Shown here one piece after another: positions 1 to 15,400 of a stretch of DNA of 64,000 nucleotides. Each line of letters opens with the position of its first letter. Positions within the stretch are counted from its first letter, which is position 1. The notes beneath the pieces are model-generated. The model saw nothing but the letters and a program-made list of their open reading frames with translations. It was not told where the DNA came from and made no database searches. The position numbers and the translations under genes were made by a program. The stretch is from Ptiloglossa arizonensis (Eukaryota; Arthropoda; Insecta; Hymenoptera; Colletidae), in contig NW_027478866.1 in the NCBI RefSeq assembly GCF_051014685.1, positions 248,001 to 312,000 of the forward strand, read 5' to 3'.

Positions 1-1239
1 TTATACGTTATACGTTATACGTTATACGTTATACGTTATACGTTATACGTTATACGTTATACGTTATACGTTATACGTTATACGTTATACGTTATACGTT
101 ATACGTTATGCATTATAGGATATACGTTATACGTTATACGTTGTACGTTATACTTTATACGTTATACGTTATACGTTAGACGTTGGACGTTATACGTTAT
201 ACGTTATACGTTATACGTTATACGTTATACGTTATACGTTATACGTTATACGTTATACGTTATACGTTATACGTTATACATTATACGTTATACGTTATAC
301 GTTATACGTTATACGTTATACGTTATACGTTATACGTTATACGTTATACGTTATACGTTATAAGTTATACGTTATGCGTTATAGGATATACGTTATACGT
401 TATACGTTATACGTTATACGTTATACGTTGTACGTTATACGTTATACGTTATACGTTATACGTTATACGTTATACGTTATACGTTATACGTTATGTATTA
501 TAGGATATACGTTATACGTTATACGTTATACGTTATACGTTATACGTTATACGTTATACGTTATACGTTATACGTTATACATTATACGTTATACGTTATA
601 CGTTATACGTTATACGTTATACGTTATACGTTATACGTTATACGACATACGTTATACGTTATACGTTATACGTTATACGTTATACGTTATACGTTATACG
701 TTATACGTTATACGTTATACGTTATACGTTATACGTTATACGTTATACGTTTTGCGTTATAGGATATACGTTATACGTTATACGTTATACGTTATACGTT
801 GTACGTTATACGTTATACGTTACACGTTATACGTTATACGTTATACGTTATACGTTATACGTTATACGTTATACGTTATACGTTATACGTTATACGTTAT
901 ACGTTATACGTTATACGTTATGTATTATAGGATATACGTTATACGTTATACGTTATACGTTATACGTTATACGTTATACGTTATACGTTATACGTTATAC
1001 GTTATACGTTATACGTTATACGTTATACGTTCTACGTTATACGTTATACTTTAAACGTTGTACGTTATACGTTATACGTTATACGTTATACGTTATACGT
1101 TATACGTTATGCGTTATACGTTATACGTTATACGTTATACGTTATACGTTATACGTTGCACGTTATACGTTATACGTTATACGTTATACGTTATACGTTA
1201 TACGTTATACGTTATACGTTATACGTTATACGTTATACG
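1..1239 (+). repeat. Satellite domain 1: B-cluster-rich segment
   Basis: Heptamer array holding several copies of the three-unit B cluster. The first is at 106-126, in the form A5G+G7A unit, C6G unit, T1A unit. Later copies start with A5G+C6G+G7A (near 492 and 925) or A3T+A5G (near 750). A distinctive pair, a T4G unit then an A3G+T4G unit, sits at 176-189. The end has an A3C unit, a G7T unit, and a T4A unit followed by an A3G unit at 1058. The same ordered series recurs at about 17.75-18.98 kb, offset 17,736-17,750 bp, so this is one copy of a duplicated HOR block. No gene is present. Confidence 0.85.
106..126 (+). repeat. Cluster B, first instance of a widespread 21-bp three-unit signature
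   Basis: Three adjacent variant units: TTATGCA here (TTATGCG in most other copies), then TTATAGG, then ATATACG. It occurs throughout the window except parts of domains 2, 11 and 13. Sub-forms mark lineages: first unit ending in A (domains 1, 6, 7), last unit ATATAAG (5.98, 6.31, 11.55, 11.88, 12.71, 21.71 and 22.03 kb, and others), last unit ATTTACG (23869, about 25724, about 27936), middle unit TTATAAG (about 24249 and 26104), middle unit TTATAGT (near 58782). The C6G change removes a CpG and creates a TAG on the + strand, ending many apparent ORFs. Confidence 0.9.
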
Positions 1240-1806
1240 TAATATGTAATACGTCATACGTTTTACGTTAATCGTTATACGCTATACGTTATACGCTATA
1301 CGTTATACGTTATACGTTATACGTTATACGTTATACGTTATACGTTATACGTTATACGTTATACGTTATACGTTATACGTTATACGTTATACGTTATACG
1401 TTATACGTTATACGTTATACGTTATACGTTATACGTTATACGTTATACGTTATACGTTATACGTTATACATTATACGTTATACGTTATACGTTATACGTT
1501 ATACGTTATACGTTATACGTTATACGTTATACGTTATACGTTATACGTTATACGTTATACGTTATACGTTATACGTTATACATTATACGTTATACGTTAT
1601 ACGTTATACGTTATACGTTATACGTTATACGTTATACGACATACGTTATACGTTATACGTTATACGTTATACGTTATACGTTATACGTTATACGTTATAC
1701 GTTATACGTTATACGTTATACGTTATACGTTGTACGTTATACGTTACACGTTATACGTCATACGTTATACGTCATACGTTATGCGTTATACGTTATACGT
1801 TATACG

Positions 1807-1816
1807 TTATAATACG
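1807..1816 (+). repeat. +3-bp expanded unit (phase break)
   Basis: A 10-bp unit TTATAATACG replaces one heptamer and shifts array phase by +3. It follows a short run of T4C and T2C units. The only other copy is at 3280-3289, in the same unit context, so the two are duplicates of one insertion event carried by the 1.45-kb HOR. Confidence 0.95.
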
Positions 1817-2747
1817 TTATACGTTATACGTTATACGTTATACGTTATACGTTATACGTTATACGTTATACGTTATACGTTATACGTTATACGTTATACG
1901 TTATACGTTATACGTTATACGTAATATGTAATACGTCATACGTTTTACGTTAATCGTTATACGTTATACGTTATACGCTATACGTTATACGTTATGCGTT
2001 ATACGTTATACGTTATACGTTATACGTTATACGTTATACGTTATACGTTATACGTTATACGTTATACGTTATACGTTATACGTTATACGTTATACGTTAT
2101 ACGTTATACGTTATACGTTATACGTTATACGTTGTACGTTATACGTTCTACGTTATACGTTATACGTTAAACGTTGTACGTTATACGTTATACGTCATAC
2201 GTTTTACGTTATACGTTATACGTTATACGTTATACGTTATACGTTATATGTTCTACGTTATACGTTACACGTTATACGTTACACGTTATACGTTATACGT
2301 TATACGTTATACGTTATACGTTATACGTTATACGTTATACGTTCTACGTCATACGTTATACGTTATACGTTATACGTTATACGTTATACGTTATACGATA
2401 TACGTTATACGTTATACGTTATACGTTATACGTTATACGTTATACGTTATACGTTATACGTTATACGTTATACGTTCTACGTTATACGTTATACTTTAAA
2501 CGTTGTACGTTATACGTTATACGTTATACGTTATACGTTATACGTTATACGTTATGCGTTATACGTTATACGTTATACGTTATACGTTATACGTTATACG
2601 TTGTACGTTATACGTTATACGTTATACGTTATACGTTATACGTTATACGTTATACGTTATACGTTATACGTTATACGTTATACGTAATATGTAATACGTC
2701 ATACGTTTTACGTTAATCGTTATACGCTATACGTTATACGCTATACG

Positions 2748-3125
2748 TTATACGTTATACGTTATACGTTATACGTTATACGTTATACGTTATACGTTAT
2801 ACGTTATACGTTATACGTTATACGTTATACGTTATACGTTATACGTTATACGTTATACGTTATACGTTATACGTTATACGTTATACGTTATACGTTATAC
2901 GTTATACGTTATACGTTATACGTTATACGTTATACGTTATACGTTATACGTTATACGTTATACGTTATACGTTATACGTTATACGTTATACGTTATACGT
3001 TATACGTTATACGTTATACGTTATACGTTATACGTTATACGTTATACGTTATACGTTATACGTTATACGTTATACGTTATACGTTATACGTTATACGTTA
3101 TACGTTATACGTTATACGTTATACG
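2748..3125 (+). repeat. Longest uninterrupted consensus run (54 perfect heptamers)
   Basis: Fifty-four consecutive exact TTATACG units (378 bp) lie between a T1C unit (2741-2747) and a T1A+T2C unit. Other long pure runs: 13327-13690 (52 units), 15539-15874 (48), 17177-17491 (45), 55420-55720 (43), 48392-48664 (39), 41119-41363 (35), 62403-62647 (35). Such runs suggest recent local expansion, or they could mark places where read-based assembly has collapsed or expanded copy number. Confidence 0.85.
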
Positions 3126-3279
3126 ACATACGTTATACGTTATACGTTATACGTTATACGTTATACGTTATACGTTATACGTTATACGTTATACGTTATA
3201 CGTTGTACGTTATACGTTACACGTTATACGTCATACGTTATACGTCATACGTTATGCGTTATACGTTATACGTTATACG

Positions 3280-3289
3280 TTATAATACG
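3280..3289 (+). repeat. +3-bp expanded unit, second copy
   Basis: Same 10-bp TTATAATACG unit as at 1807-1816, in the same context of T4C, T2C and A5G units. The upstream context is shared, but a T2C then an A5G unit follow it here, unlike the first copy. Confidence 0.95.
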
Positions 3290-3471
3290 TTATACGTCAT
3301 ACGTTATGCGTTATACGTTATACGTTATACGTTATACGTTATACGTTATACGTTATACGTTATACGTTATACGTTATACGTTATACGTTATACGTTATAC
3401 GTTATACGTTATACGTTATACGTTATACGTTATACGTAATATGTAATACGTCATACGTTTTACGTTAATCG

Positions 3472-6400
3472 TTATACGTTATACGTTATACGCTATACGT
3501 TATACGTTATGCGTTATACGTTATACGTTATACGTTATACGTTATACGTTATACGTTATACGTTATACGTTATACGTTATACGTTATACGTTATACGTTA
3601 TACGTTATACGTTATACGTTATACGTTATACGTTATACGTTATACGTTCTACGTTAAACGTTGTACGTTATACGTTATACGTCATACGTTTTACGTTATA
3701 CGTTATACGTTATACGTTATACGTTATATGTTCTACGTTATACGTTACACGTTATACGTTACACGTTATACGTTATACGTTATACGTTATACGTTATACG
3801 TTATACGTTATACGTTATACGTTATACGTTCTACGTCATACGTTATACGTTATACGTTATACGTTATACGTTATACGTTATACGATATACGTTATACGTT
3901 ATACGTTATACGTTATACGTTATACGTTATACGTTATACGTTACACGTTATACGTTATACGTTATACGTTATACGTTATACGTTATACGTTATACGTTAT
4001 ACGTTCTACGTCATACGTTATACGTTATACGTTATACGTTATACGTTATACGTTATACGATATACGTTATACGTTATACGTTACACGTTATACGTTACAC
4101 GTTATACGTTATACGTTATACGTTATACGCTATACGTTATACGTTATACGTTATACGTTATACGTTATACGTTATACGTTATACGTTATACGTTATACGT
4201 TATACGTTATACGTTATACGTCATACGTTATACGTTATACGTTATACGTTATACGTTATACGTTCTACGTTATACGTTATACGTTAAACGTTGTACGTTA
4301 TACGTTATACGTCATACGTTATACGTTATACGTTATACGTTATACGTTATACGTTATACGTTCTACGTTATACGTTACACGTTATACGTTACACGTTATA
4401 CGTTATACGTTATACGTTATACGTTATACGTTATACGATATACGTTATACGTTATACGTTATACGTTCTACGTCATACGTTATACGTTATACGTTATACG
4501 TTATACGTTATACGTTATACGTTATACGTTATACATTATACGTTATACGTTATACGTTCTACGTTATACGTTATACGTTAAACGTTGTACGTTATACGTT
4601 ATACGTTATACGTTATACGTTTTACGTTATACGTTATACGTTATACGTTGTACGTTATACGTTAAACGTTGTACGTTATACGTTATACGTCATACGTTAT
4701 ACGTTATACGATATACGTTATACGTTCTACGTTATACGTTATACGTTATACGTAATACGTTATTCGTTATACGTTATACGTTATACGTTATACGTTATAC
4801 GTTCTACGTTATACGTTATACGTTAAACGTTGTACGTTATACGTTATACGTTATACGTTTTACGTTATACGTTATACTTTATACGTTGTACGTTATACGT
4901 TATACGTTATACGTTATACGTTATACGTTATACGTTAAACGTTGTACGTTATACGTTATACGTTATACGTTATACGTTATACGTTATACGTTATACGTTA
5001 TACGTTATACGTTATACGTTATACCTTATACGTTATACGTTATACGTTATACGTTATACGTTATACATTATACGTTATACGTTGAACGTTGTACGATATA
5101 CGTTATACGTTATACGTTATGCGTTATAGGATATACGTTATACGTTATACGTTGTACGTTATACGTTATACGTTGTACGTTATACGTTCTACGTTATACG
5201 TTATACGTTAAACGTTGTAGATTATACGTTATACGTCATACGCTATACGTTATACGTTATACGTTATACGTTCTACGATATACGTTATACGTTAAACGTT
5301 GTACGTTATACGTTATACGTTATACGTTATACGTTATACGTTATACGTTATACGTTATACGTTATACGTTATACGTTATACGTTATACGTTATACGTTAT
5401 ACGATATACGTTATACGTTATGCGTTATAGGATATACGTTATACGTTATACGTTGTACGTTATACGCTATACGTTATACGTTATACGTTATACGTTAAAC
5501 GTTGTACGTTATACGTTATACGTTATACGTTATACGTTATACGTTATACGTTATGCGTTATACGTTATACGTTATACGTTATACGTTATACGTTATACGT
5601 TATACGTTATACGTTATACGTTATACGTTATACGTTATACGTTATACGTTATACGTTATTCGTTATACGTTATGCGTTATACGTAATATGTAATACGTCA
5701 TACGTTTTACGTTAATCGTTATACGTTATACGTTATACGTTATACGTTAAACGTTGTACGTTATACGTTATACGTCATACGTTATGCGTTATAGGATATA
5801 CGTTATACGTTATACGTTGTACGTTATACGTTATACGTTATACGTTATACGTTATACGTTATACGTTATACGTTATACGTTATACGTTATACGTTATACG
5901 TTATACGTTATACGTTATACGTTATACGTTATACGTTACACGTTATACGTTATACGTTATACGTTATACGTTATGCGTTATAGGATATAAGTTATACGTT
6001 ATACGTTATACGTTATACGTTGTACGTCATACGTTATGCGTTATAGGATATACGTTATACGTTATACGTTGTACGTTATGCGTTATACGTTATGCGTTAT
6101 ACGTTATACGTTATACGTTATACGTTATACGTTATACGTAATACGTTATACGTTATACGATATACGTTATACGTTATACGTTATACGTTATACGTTATAC
6201 GTTATACGTTAAACGTTATACGTTATGCGTTATACGTTATACGTTATACGTTATACGTTATACGTTACACGTTATACGTTATACGTTATACGTTATACGT
6301 TATGCGTTATAGGATATAAGTTATACGTTATACGTTATACGTTATACGTTGTACGTCATACGTTATGCGTTATAGGATATACGTTATACGTTATACGTTG

Positions 6401-6831
6401 TACGTTATACGTTATACGTTATACGTTATACGTTATACGTTATACGTTATACGTTGTACGTCATACGTTATGCGTTATAGGATATACGTTATACGTTATA
6501 CGTTGTACGTTATACGTTATACGTTATACGTTATACGTTATACGTTATACGTTATACGTTATACGTTATACGTTATACGTTATACGTTATACGTTATACG
6601 TTAAACGTTGTACGTTATACGTTATACGTTATACGTTATACGTTATACGTTATACGTTATACGTTATGCGTTATACGTTATACGTTATACGTTATACGTT
6701 ATACGTTATACGTTATGCGTTATACGTTATGCGTTATACGTTATACGTTATACGTTATACGTTATACGTTATACGTTATACGTTACACGTTATACGTAAT
6801 ATGTAATACGTCATACGTTTTACGTTAATCT
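3472..6831 (+). repeat. Satellite domain 3: 3.3-kb HOR, copy 1 of 3
   Basis: Ordered series of variant units. The first half is rich in A3C units, in pairs of A3C then T2C, in T4C units, and in the C cluster (T4A unit then A3G unit, for example near 3652-3667 and 4284-4297). From about 5.1 kb it changes to B clusters. Marker A closes the segment at 5684 and 6797; the last copy has the T4A+A5T+G7T form of its final unit. The same series recurs at 9.4-12.41 kb (offset 5,564-5,578) and 19.15-22.55 kb (offset 15,700-15,721), each offset a multiple of 7 minus 1. The 725-codon open frame at 3509-5686 is repeat-derived and not a gene. Confidence 0.85.
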
Positions 6832-9183
6832 TTATACGTTATACGTTATACGCAATACGTTATACGTTATACGTTATACGTTATACCTTATACGTTATAC
6901 GTTATACGTTATACGTTATACGTTATACGTTATACGTTATACGTTATACGTTATACGTTATACGTTATACGTTATACGTTATACGTTATACGTTATACGT
7001 TATACGTTATACGTTATACGTTATACGTTATACGTTATACGTTATACGTTATACGTTATACGTTATACGTTATACGTTATACGTTATACGTTCTACGTCA
7101 TACGTTATACGTTATACGTTATACGTTATACGTTGTACGTTATACGTTATACGTCATACGTTATACGTTATACGTTATACGTTATACGTTATACGTTATA
7201 CGTTATACGTTATACGTTATACGTTATACGTTATACGTTATACGTTATACGTTACACGTTATACGTTACACGTTATACGTTATACGTTATACGTTATGCG
7301 TTATAGGATATACGTTATACGTTATACGTTGTACGTTATACGTTATACGTTATACGTTATACGTTATACGTTATACGTTATACGTTATACGTTATACGTT
7401 ATACGTTATACGTTATACGTTATACGTTATACGTTATACGTTATACGTTATACGTTATACGTTCTACGTTATACGTTACACGTTATACGTTACACGTTAT
7501 ACGTTATACGTTATACGTTATACGTTATACGTTATACGTTATACGTTATACGTTCTACGTCATACGTTATACGTTATACGTTATACGTTATACGTTGTAC
7601 GTTATACGTTATACGTCATACGTTATACGTTATACGTTATACGTTATACGTTATACGTTATACGTTATACGTTATACGTTATACGTTATACGTTATACGT
7701 TCTACGTTATACGTTACACGTTATACGTTACACGTTATACGTTATACGTTATACGTTATACGTTATACGTTATAGGTTATACGTTAGACGCTATACGTTA
7801 TACGTTATACGTTATACGTTATACGTTATACGTTATACGTTGTACGTTATACGTTCTACGTTATACGTTATACGGTAAACGTTGTACGTTATACGTTATA
7901 CGTCATACGTTATACGTTATACGTTATACGTTATACGTTATACGTTATACGTTATACGTTATACGTTATACGTAATATGTAATACGTCATACGTTTTACG
8001 TTAATCGTTATACGTTATACGTTATACGCTATACGTTATACGTTATACGTTATACGTTATACGTTATACGTTAGACGTTGTACGTTGTACGTTATACGTT
8101 ATACGTTATACGCTATACGTTATACGTTATACGTTATACGTTATACGTTATACGTTATACGTTATACGTTATACGTTATACGTTATACGTTATACGTTGT
8201 ACGTTATACGTTGTACGTTATACGTTCTACGTTATACGTTATACGTTAAACGTTGTACGTTATACGTTATGCGTTACACGTTATACGTTATACGTTATAC
8301 GTTATATGTTATACGTTATACGTTATACGTTATACGTTATACGTTATAGGTTGTACGTTATACGTTATACGGTATACGTTATACGTTATACGTTATACGT
8401 TATACGTTATACGTTATACGATATACGTTATACGTTATACGTTATACGTTATACGTTATACGTTATACGTTATACGTTATTCGTTATACGTTATACGTTA
8501 TACGTCATACGTTATACGTTATACGTTATACGTTATACGTTATACGTTCTACGTTATACGTTGTACGTTAAACGTTGTACGTTATACGTTATACGTCATA
8601 CGTTATACGTTATACGTTATACGTTATACGTTATACGTTATACGTTCTACGTTATACGTTACACGTTATACGTTACACGTTATACGTTATACGTTATACG
8701 TTATACGTTATACGTTATACGTTATACGTTATACGTTCTACGTCATACGTTATACGTTATACGTTGTACGTTATACGTTGTACGTTATACGTTATACGTT
8801 ATACGTTATACGTTATACGTTATACGTTATACGTTATACGTTATACGTTATACGTTATACGTTATACGTTATACGTTCTACGTTATACGTTACACGTTAT
8901 ACGTTACACGTTATACGTTATACGTTATACGTTATACGTTATACGTTATAGGTTATACGTTAGACGCTATACGTTATACGTTATACGTTATACGTTATAC
9001 GTTATACGTTATACGTTGTACGTTATACGTTCTACGTTATACGTTATACGGTAAACGTTGTACGTTATACGTTATACGTCATACGTTATACGTTATACGT
9101 TATACGTCATACGTTATACGTTATACGTTATACGTTATACGTTATACGTAATATGTAATACGTCATACGTTTTACGTTAATCG
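6832..9183 (+). repeat. Satellite domain 4: 1,176-bp tandem HOR
   Basis: After a nearly pure run (about 6.89-7.09 kb) the array holds two tandem copies of a 168-heptamer period. Marker A copies at 7973 and 9149 are 1,176 bp apart. A rare series (a unit with C6G, then a T4G unit and a T1C unit) near 7772 is repeated near 8948, also 1,176 bp away. A T4C-unit pair and an A3C unit precede it in both copies. A B cluster lies near 7296. No gene is present. Confidence 0.8.
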
Positions 9184-12100
9184 TTATACGTTATACGTTA
9201 TACGCTATACGTTATACGTTATACGTTATACGTTATACGTTATACGTTAGACGTTGTACGTTGTACGTTATACGTTATACGTTATACGCTATACGTTATA
9301 CGTTATACGTTATACGTTATAGGTTATACGTTATACGTTATACGTTATACGTTATACGTTATACGTTATACGTTATACGTCATACGTTATACGTTATACG
9401 TTATACGTTATACGTTATACGTTCTACGTTATACGTTATACGTTAAACGTTGTACGTTATACGTTATACGTCATACGTTATACGTTATACGTTATACGTT
9501 ATACGTTATACGTTATACGTTCTACGTTATACGTTACACGTTATACGTTACACGTTATACGTTATACGTTATACGTTATACGATATACGTTATACGTTAT
9601 ACGTTATACGTTCTACGTCATACGTTATACGTTATACGTTATACGTTATACGTTATACGTTGTACGTTATACGTTATACGTCATACGTTATACGTTATAC
9701 GTTATACGTTATACGTTATACGTTATACGTTATACGTTATACGTTATACGTTATACGTTATACGTTATACGTTATACGTTATACGTTATACGTTATGCGT
9801 TATAGGATATACGTTATACGTTATACGTTGTACGTTATACGTTATACGTTATACGTTATACGTTATACGTTAAACGTTGTACGTTATACGTTATACGTTA
9901 TACGTTATACGTTATACGTTATACATTATACGTTATACGTTATACGTTCTACGTTATACGTTATACGTTAAACGTTGTACGTTATACGTTATACGTTATA
10001 CGTTTTACGTTATACGTTATACGTTATACGTTGTACGTTATACGTTAAACGTTGTACGTTATACGTTATACGTCATACGTTATACGTTATACGATATACG
10101 TTATACGTTCTACGTTATACGTTATACGTTATACGTAATACGTTATACGTTATACGTTATACGTTATACGTTATACGTTATACGTTTACGTTATACGTTA
10201 TACGTTAAACGTTGTACGTTATACGTTATACGTTATACGTTTTACGTTATACGTTATACGTTATACGTTGTACGTTATACGTTATACGTTATACGTTATA
10301 CGTTATACGTTATACGTTAAACGTTGTACGTTATACGTTATACGTTATACGTTATACGTTATACGTTATACGTTATACGTTATACGTTATACGTTATACG
10401 TTATACCTTATACGTTATACGTTATACGTTATACGTTATACGTTATACATTATACGTTATACGTTGAACGTTGTACGATATACGTTATACGTTATACGTT
10501 ATACGTTATACGTTATACGTTAAACGTTGTACGTTATACGTTATACATCATACGTTATACGTTATACGATATACGTTATACGTTCTACGTTATACGTTAT
10601 ACGTTAAACGTTGTACGTTATACGTTATACGTTACACGTTATTCGTTATACGTTATACGTTATACGTTATACGTTATACGTTATACGTTATACGTTATAC
10701 GTTATGCGTTATAGGATATACGTTATACGTTATACGTTGTACGTTATACGTTATACGTTGTACGTTATACGTTCTACGTTATACGTTATACGTTAAACGT
10801 TGTAGATTATACGTTATACGTCATACGCTATACGTTATACGTTATACGTTATACGTTCTACGATATACGTTATACGTTAAACGTTGTACGTTATACGTTA
10901 TACGTTATACGTTATACGTTATACGTTATACGTTATACGTTATACGTTATACGTTATACGTTATACGTTATACGTTATACGATATACGTTATACGTTATG
11001 CGTTATAGGATATACGTTATACGTTATACGTTGTACGTTATACGCTATACGTTATACGTTATACGTTATACGTTAAACGTTGTACGTTATACGTTATACG
11101 TTATACGTTATACGTTATACGTTATACGTTATGCGTTATACGTTATACGTTATACGTTATACGTTATACGTTATACGTTATACGTTATACGTTATACGTT
11201 ATACGTTATACGTTATACGTTATTCGTTATACGTTATGCGTTATACGTAATATGTAATACGTCATACGTTTTACGTTAATCGTTATACGTTATACGTTAT
11301 ACGTTATACGTTAAACGTTGTACGTTATACGTTATACGTCATACGTTATGCGTTATAGGATATACGTTATACGTTATACGTTGTACGTTATACGTTATAC
11401 GTTATACGTTAGACGTTATACGTTATACGTTATACGTTATACGTTATACGTTATACGTTATACGTTATACGTTATACGTTATTCGTTATACGTTATACGT
11501 TACACGTTATACGTTATACGTTATACGTTATACGTTATGCGTTATAGGATATAAGTTATACGTTATACGTTATACGTTATACGTTGTACGTCATACGTTA
11601 TGCGTTATAGGATATACGTTATACGTTATACGTTGTACGTTATACGTTATACGTTATGCGTTATACGTTATACGTTATACGTTATACGTTATACGTTATA
11701 CGTTATACGTAATACGTTATACGTTATACGATATACGTTATACGTTATACGTTATACGTTATACGTTATACGTTATACGTTAAACGTTATACGTTATGCG
11801 TTATACGTTATACGTTATACGTTATACGTTATACGTTACACGTTATACGTTATACGTTATACGTTATACGTTATGCGTTATAGGATATAAGTTATACGTT
11901 ATACGTTATACGTTATACGTTGTACGTCATACGTTATGCGTTATAGGATATACGTTATACGTTATACGTTGTACGTTATACGTTATACGTTATACGTTAT
12001 ACGTTATACGTTATACGTTATACGTTGTACGTCATACGTTATGCGTTATAGGATATACGTTATACGTTATACGTTGTACGTTATACGTTATACGTTATAC

Positions 12101-12409
12101 GTTATACGTTATACGTTATACGTTATACGTTATACGTTATACGTTATACGTTATACGTTATACGTTATACGTTAAACGTTGTACGTTATACGTTATACGT
12201 TATACGTTATACGTTTTACGTTATACGTTATACGTTATGCGTTATACCTTATACGTTATACGTTATACGTTATACGTTATACGTTATGCGTTATACGTTA
12301 TGCGTTATACGTTATACGTTATACGTTATACGTTATACGTTATACGTTATACGTTATACGTTACACGTTATACGTAATATGTAATACGTCATACGTTTTA
12401 CGTTAATCT
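9184..12409 (+). repeat. Satellite domain 5: 3.3-kb HOR, copy 2 of 3
   Basis: Repeats the series of domain 3. Matching landmarks include marker A at 11248 (versus 5684) and 12375 (versus 6797), and the runs of B clusters at 11.3-12.1 kb. This copy is distinguished by the -1-bp unit at 10185-10190, absent from the other two copies. The 5,571-bp offset (796 heptamers minus 1) over 11.8-12.4 kb is explained by that one deletion. No gene is present. Confidence 0.85.
10185..10190 (+). repeat. -1-bp unit TTTACG (phase break)
   Basis: A six-base unit TTTACG sits between consensus heptamers, shifting phase by -1. It is private to domain 5 and so postdates the duplication that produced domains 3, 5 and 8, assuming no gene-conversion loss. 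A similar 6-mer at 33518-33523 is in unrelated context. Confidence 0.95.
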
Positions 12410-15400
12410 TTATACATTATACGTTATACGCAATACGTTATACGTTATACGTTATACGTTATACCTTATACGTTATACGTTATACGTTATACGTTATACG
12501 TTATACGTTATACGTTATACGTTATACGTTATACGTTATACGTTATACGTTATACGTTATACGTTATACGTTATACGTTATACGTTATACGTTATACGTT
12601 ATACGTTATACGTTATACGTTATACGTTATACGTTATACGTTATACGTTATACGTTATACGTTATACGTTACACGTTATACGTTATACGTTATACGTTAT
12701 ACGTTATGCGTTATAGGATATAAGTTATACGTTATACGTTATACGTTATACGTTATACGTTATACGTTATGCGTTATACGTTATACGTTATACGTTATAC
12801 GTTATACGTTATACGTTGTACGTTATACGTTATACGTTATACGTTATACGTTATACGTTATACGTTATACGTTATACGTTATACGTAATATGTAATACGT
12901 CATACGTTTTACGTTAATCGTTATACGTTATACGTTATACGCTATACGTTATACGTTATACGTTATACGTTATACGTTATACGTTATACGTTATACGTTA
13001 TACGTTATACGTTATACGTTATACGTTATACGTTATACGTTATACGTTATACGTTATACGTTATACGTTATACGTTATACGTTATACGTTATACGTTATA
13101 CGTTATACGTTATACGTTATACGTTATACGTTATACGTTATACGTTATACGTTATACGTTATGCATTATAGGATATACGTTATACGTTATACGCTGTACG
13201 TTATACTTTATACGTTATACGTTATACGTTAGACGTTGGACGTTATACGTTATACGTTATACGTTATACGTTATACGCTATACGTTATACGTTATACGTT
13301 ATACGTTATACGTTATACGTTGTATGTTATACGTTATACGTTATACGTTATACGTTATACGTTATACGTTATACGTTATACGTTATACGTTATACGTTAT
13401 ACGTTATACGTTATACGTTATACGTTATACGTTATACGTTATACGTTATACGTTATACGTTATACGTTATACGTTATACGTTATACGTTATACGTTATAC
13501 GTTATACGTTATACGTTATACGTTATACGTTATACGTTATACGTTATACGTTATACGTTATACGTTATACGTTATACGTTATACGTTATACGTTATACGT
13601 TATACGTTATACGTTATACGTTATACGTTATACGTTATACGTTATACGTTATACGTTATACGTTATACGTTATACGTTATACGTTATACGTTATGCATTA
13701 TAGGATATACGTTATACGTTATACGTTGTACGTTATACTTTATACGTTATACGTTATACGTTAGACGTTGGACGTTATACGTTATACGTTATACGTCATA
13801 CGTTTTACGTTAATCGTTATACGTTATACGTTATACGCTATACGTTATACGTTATACGTTATACGTTATACGTTATACGTTATACGTTATACGTTATACG
13901 TTATACGTTATACGTTATACGTTATACGTTATACGTTATACGTTATACGTTATACGTTATACGTTATACGTTATACGTTATACGTTATACGTTATACGTT
14001 ATACGTTATACGTTATACGTTATACGTTATACGTTATACGTTATACGTTATACGTTATGCATTATAGGATATACGTTATACGTTATACGTTGTACGTTAT
14101 ACTTTATACGTTATACGTTATACGTTAGACGTTGGACGTTATACGTTATACGTTATACGTTATACGTTATACGTTATACGTTATACGTTATACGTTATAC
14201 GTTATACGTTATACGTTATACGTTATACATTATACGTTATACGTTATGCATTATAGGATATACGTTATACGTTATACGCTGTACGTTATACTTTATACGT
14301 TATACGTTATACGTTAGACGTTGGACGTTATACGTTATACGTTATACGTTATACGTTATACGCTATACGTTATACGTTATACGTTATACGTTATACGTTA
14401 TACGTTGTATGTTATACGTTATACGTTATACGTTATACGTTATACGTTATACGTTATACGTTATACGTTATACGTTATACGTTATACGTTATACGTTATA
14501 CGTAATATGTAATACGTCATACGTTTTACGTTAATCGTTATACGTTATACGTTATACGCTATACGTTATACGTTATACGTTATACGTTATACGTTATACG
14601 TTATACGTTATACGTTATACGTTATACGTTATACGTTATACGTTATACGTTATACGTTATACGTTATACGTTATACGTTATACGTTATACGTTATACGTT
14701 ATACGTTATACGTTATACGTTATACGTTATACGTTATACGTTATACGTTATACGTTATACGTTACACGTTATACGTAATATGTAATACGTCATACGTTTT
14801 ACGTTAATCTTTATACATTATACGTTATACGCAATACGTTATACGTTATACGTTATACGTTATACCTTATACGTTATACGTTATACGTTACACGTTATAC
14901 GTTATACGTTATACGTTATACGTTATGCGTTATAGGATATAAGTTATACGTTATACGTTATACGTTATACGTTATACGTTATACGTTATGCGTTATACGT
15001 TATACGTTATACGTTATACGTTATACGTTATACGTTGTACGTTATACGTTATACGTTATACGTTATACGTTATACGTTATACGTTATACGTTATACGTTA
15101 TACGTAATATGTAATACGTCATACGTTTTACGTTAATCGTTATACGTTATACGTTATACGCTATACGTTATACGTTATACGTTATACGTTATACGTTATA
15201 CGTTATACGTTATACGTTATACGTTATACGTTATACGTTATACGTTATACGTTATACGTTATACGTTATACGTTATACGTTATACGTTATACGTTATACG
15301 TTATACGTTATACGTTATACGTTATACGTTATACGTTATACGTTATACGTTATACGTTATACGTTATACGTTATGCATTATAGGATATACGTTATACGTT

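Larger units (their letters stand above)
1240..3471 (+). repeat. Satellite domain 2: tandem HOR of about 1.45-1.5 kb
   Basis: Two successive copies of a longer period. Marker A occurs at 1240, 1922, 2685 and 3437, and the unit series at 1058-1249 is repeated at 2503-2694, 1,445 bp away. That distance is 206 heptamers plus 3 bp, and the extra 3 bp is the expanded unit at 1807-1816. Each copy has an isolated T1A+T2C unit and a series of T4C and T2C units just before the expanded unit. The domain contains the longest pure run I found (2748-3125). No gene is present. Confidence 0.8.

Noticed and set aside
106..126. Cluster B as an insertion-sequence end or target-site duplication
   Set aside because: It is 21 bp, in phase with the heptamer, and each unit is one or two substitutions from consensus; nothing is inserted.
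3509..5686. 725-codon open frame and all the other + strand ORFs (60-430 codons)
   Set aside because: They translate the satellite itself (YVIRYTL cycles), start at ATG or TTG codons created by variant units, end at variant units, overlap in all frames, and have no non-repeat domain or gene-like codon use. A stop-free repeat produces them automatically.
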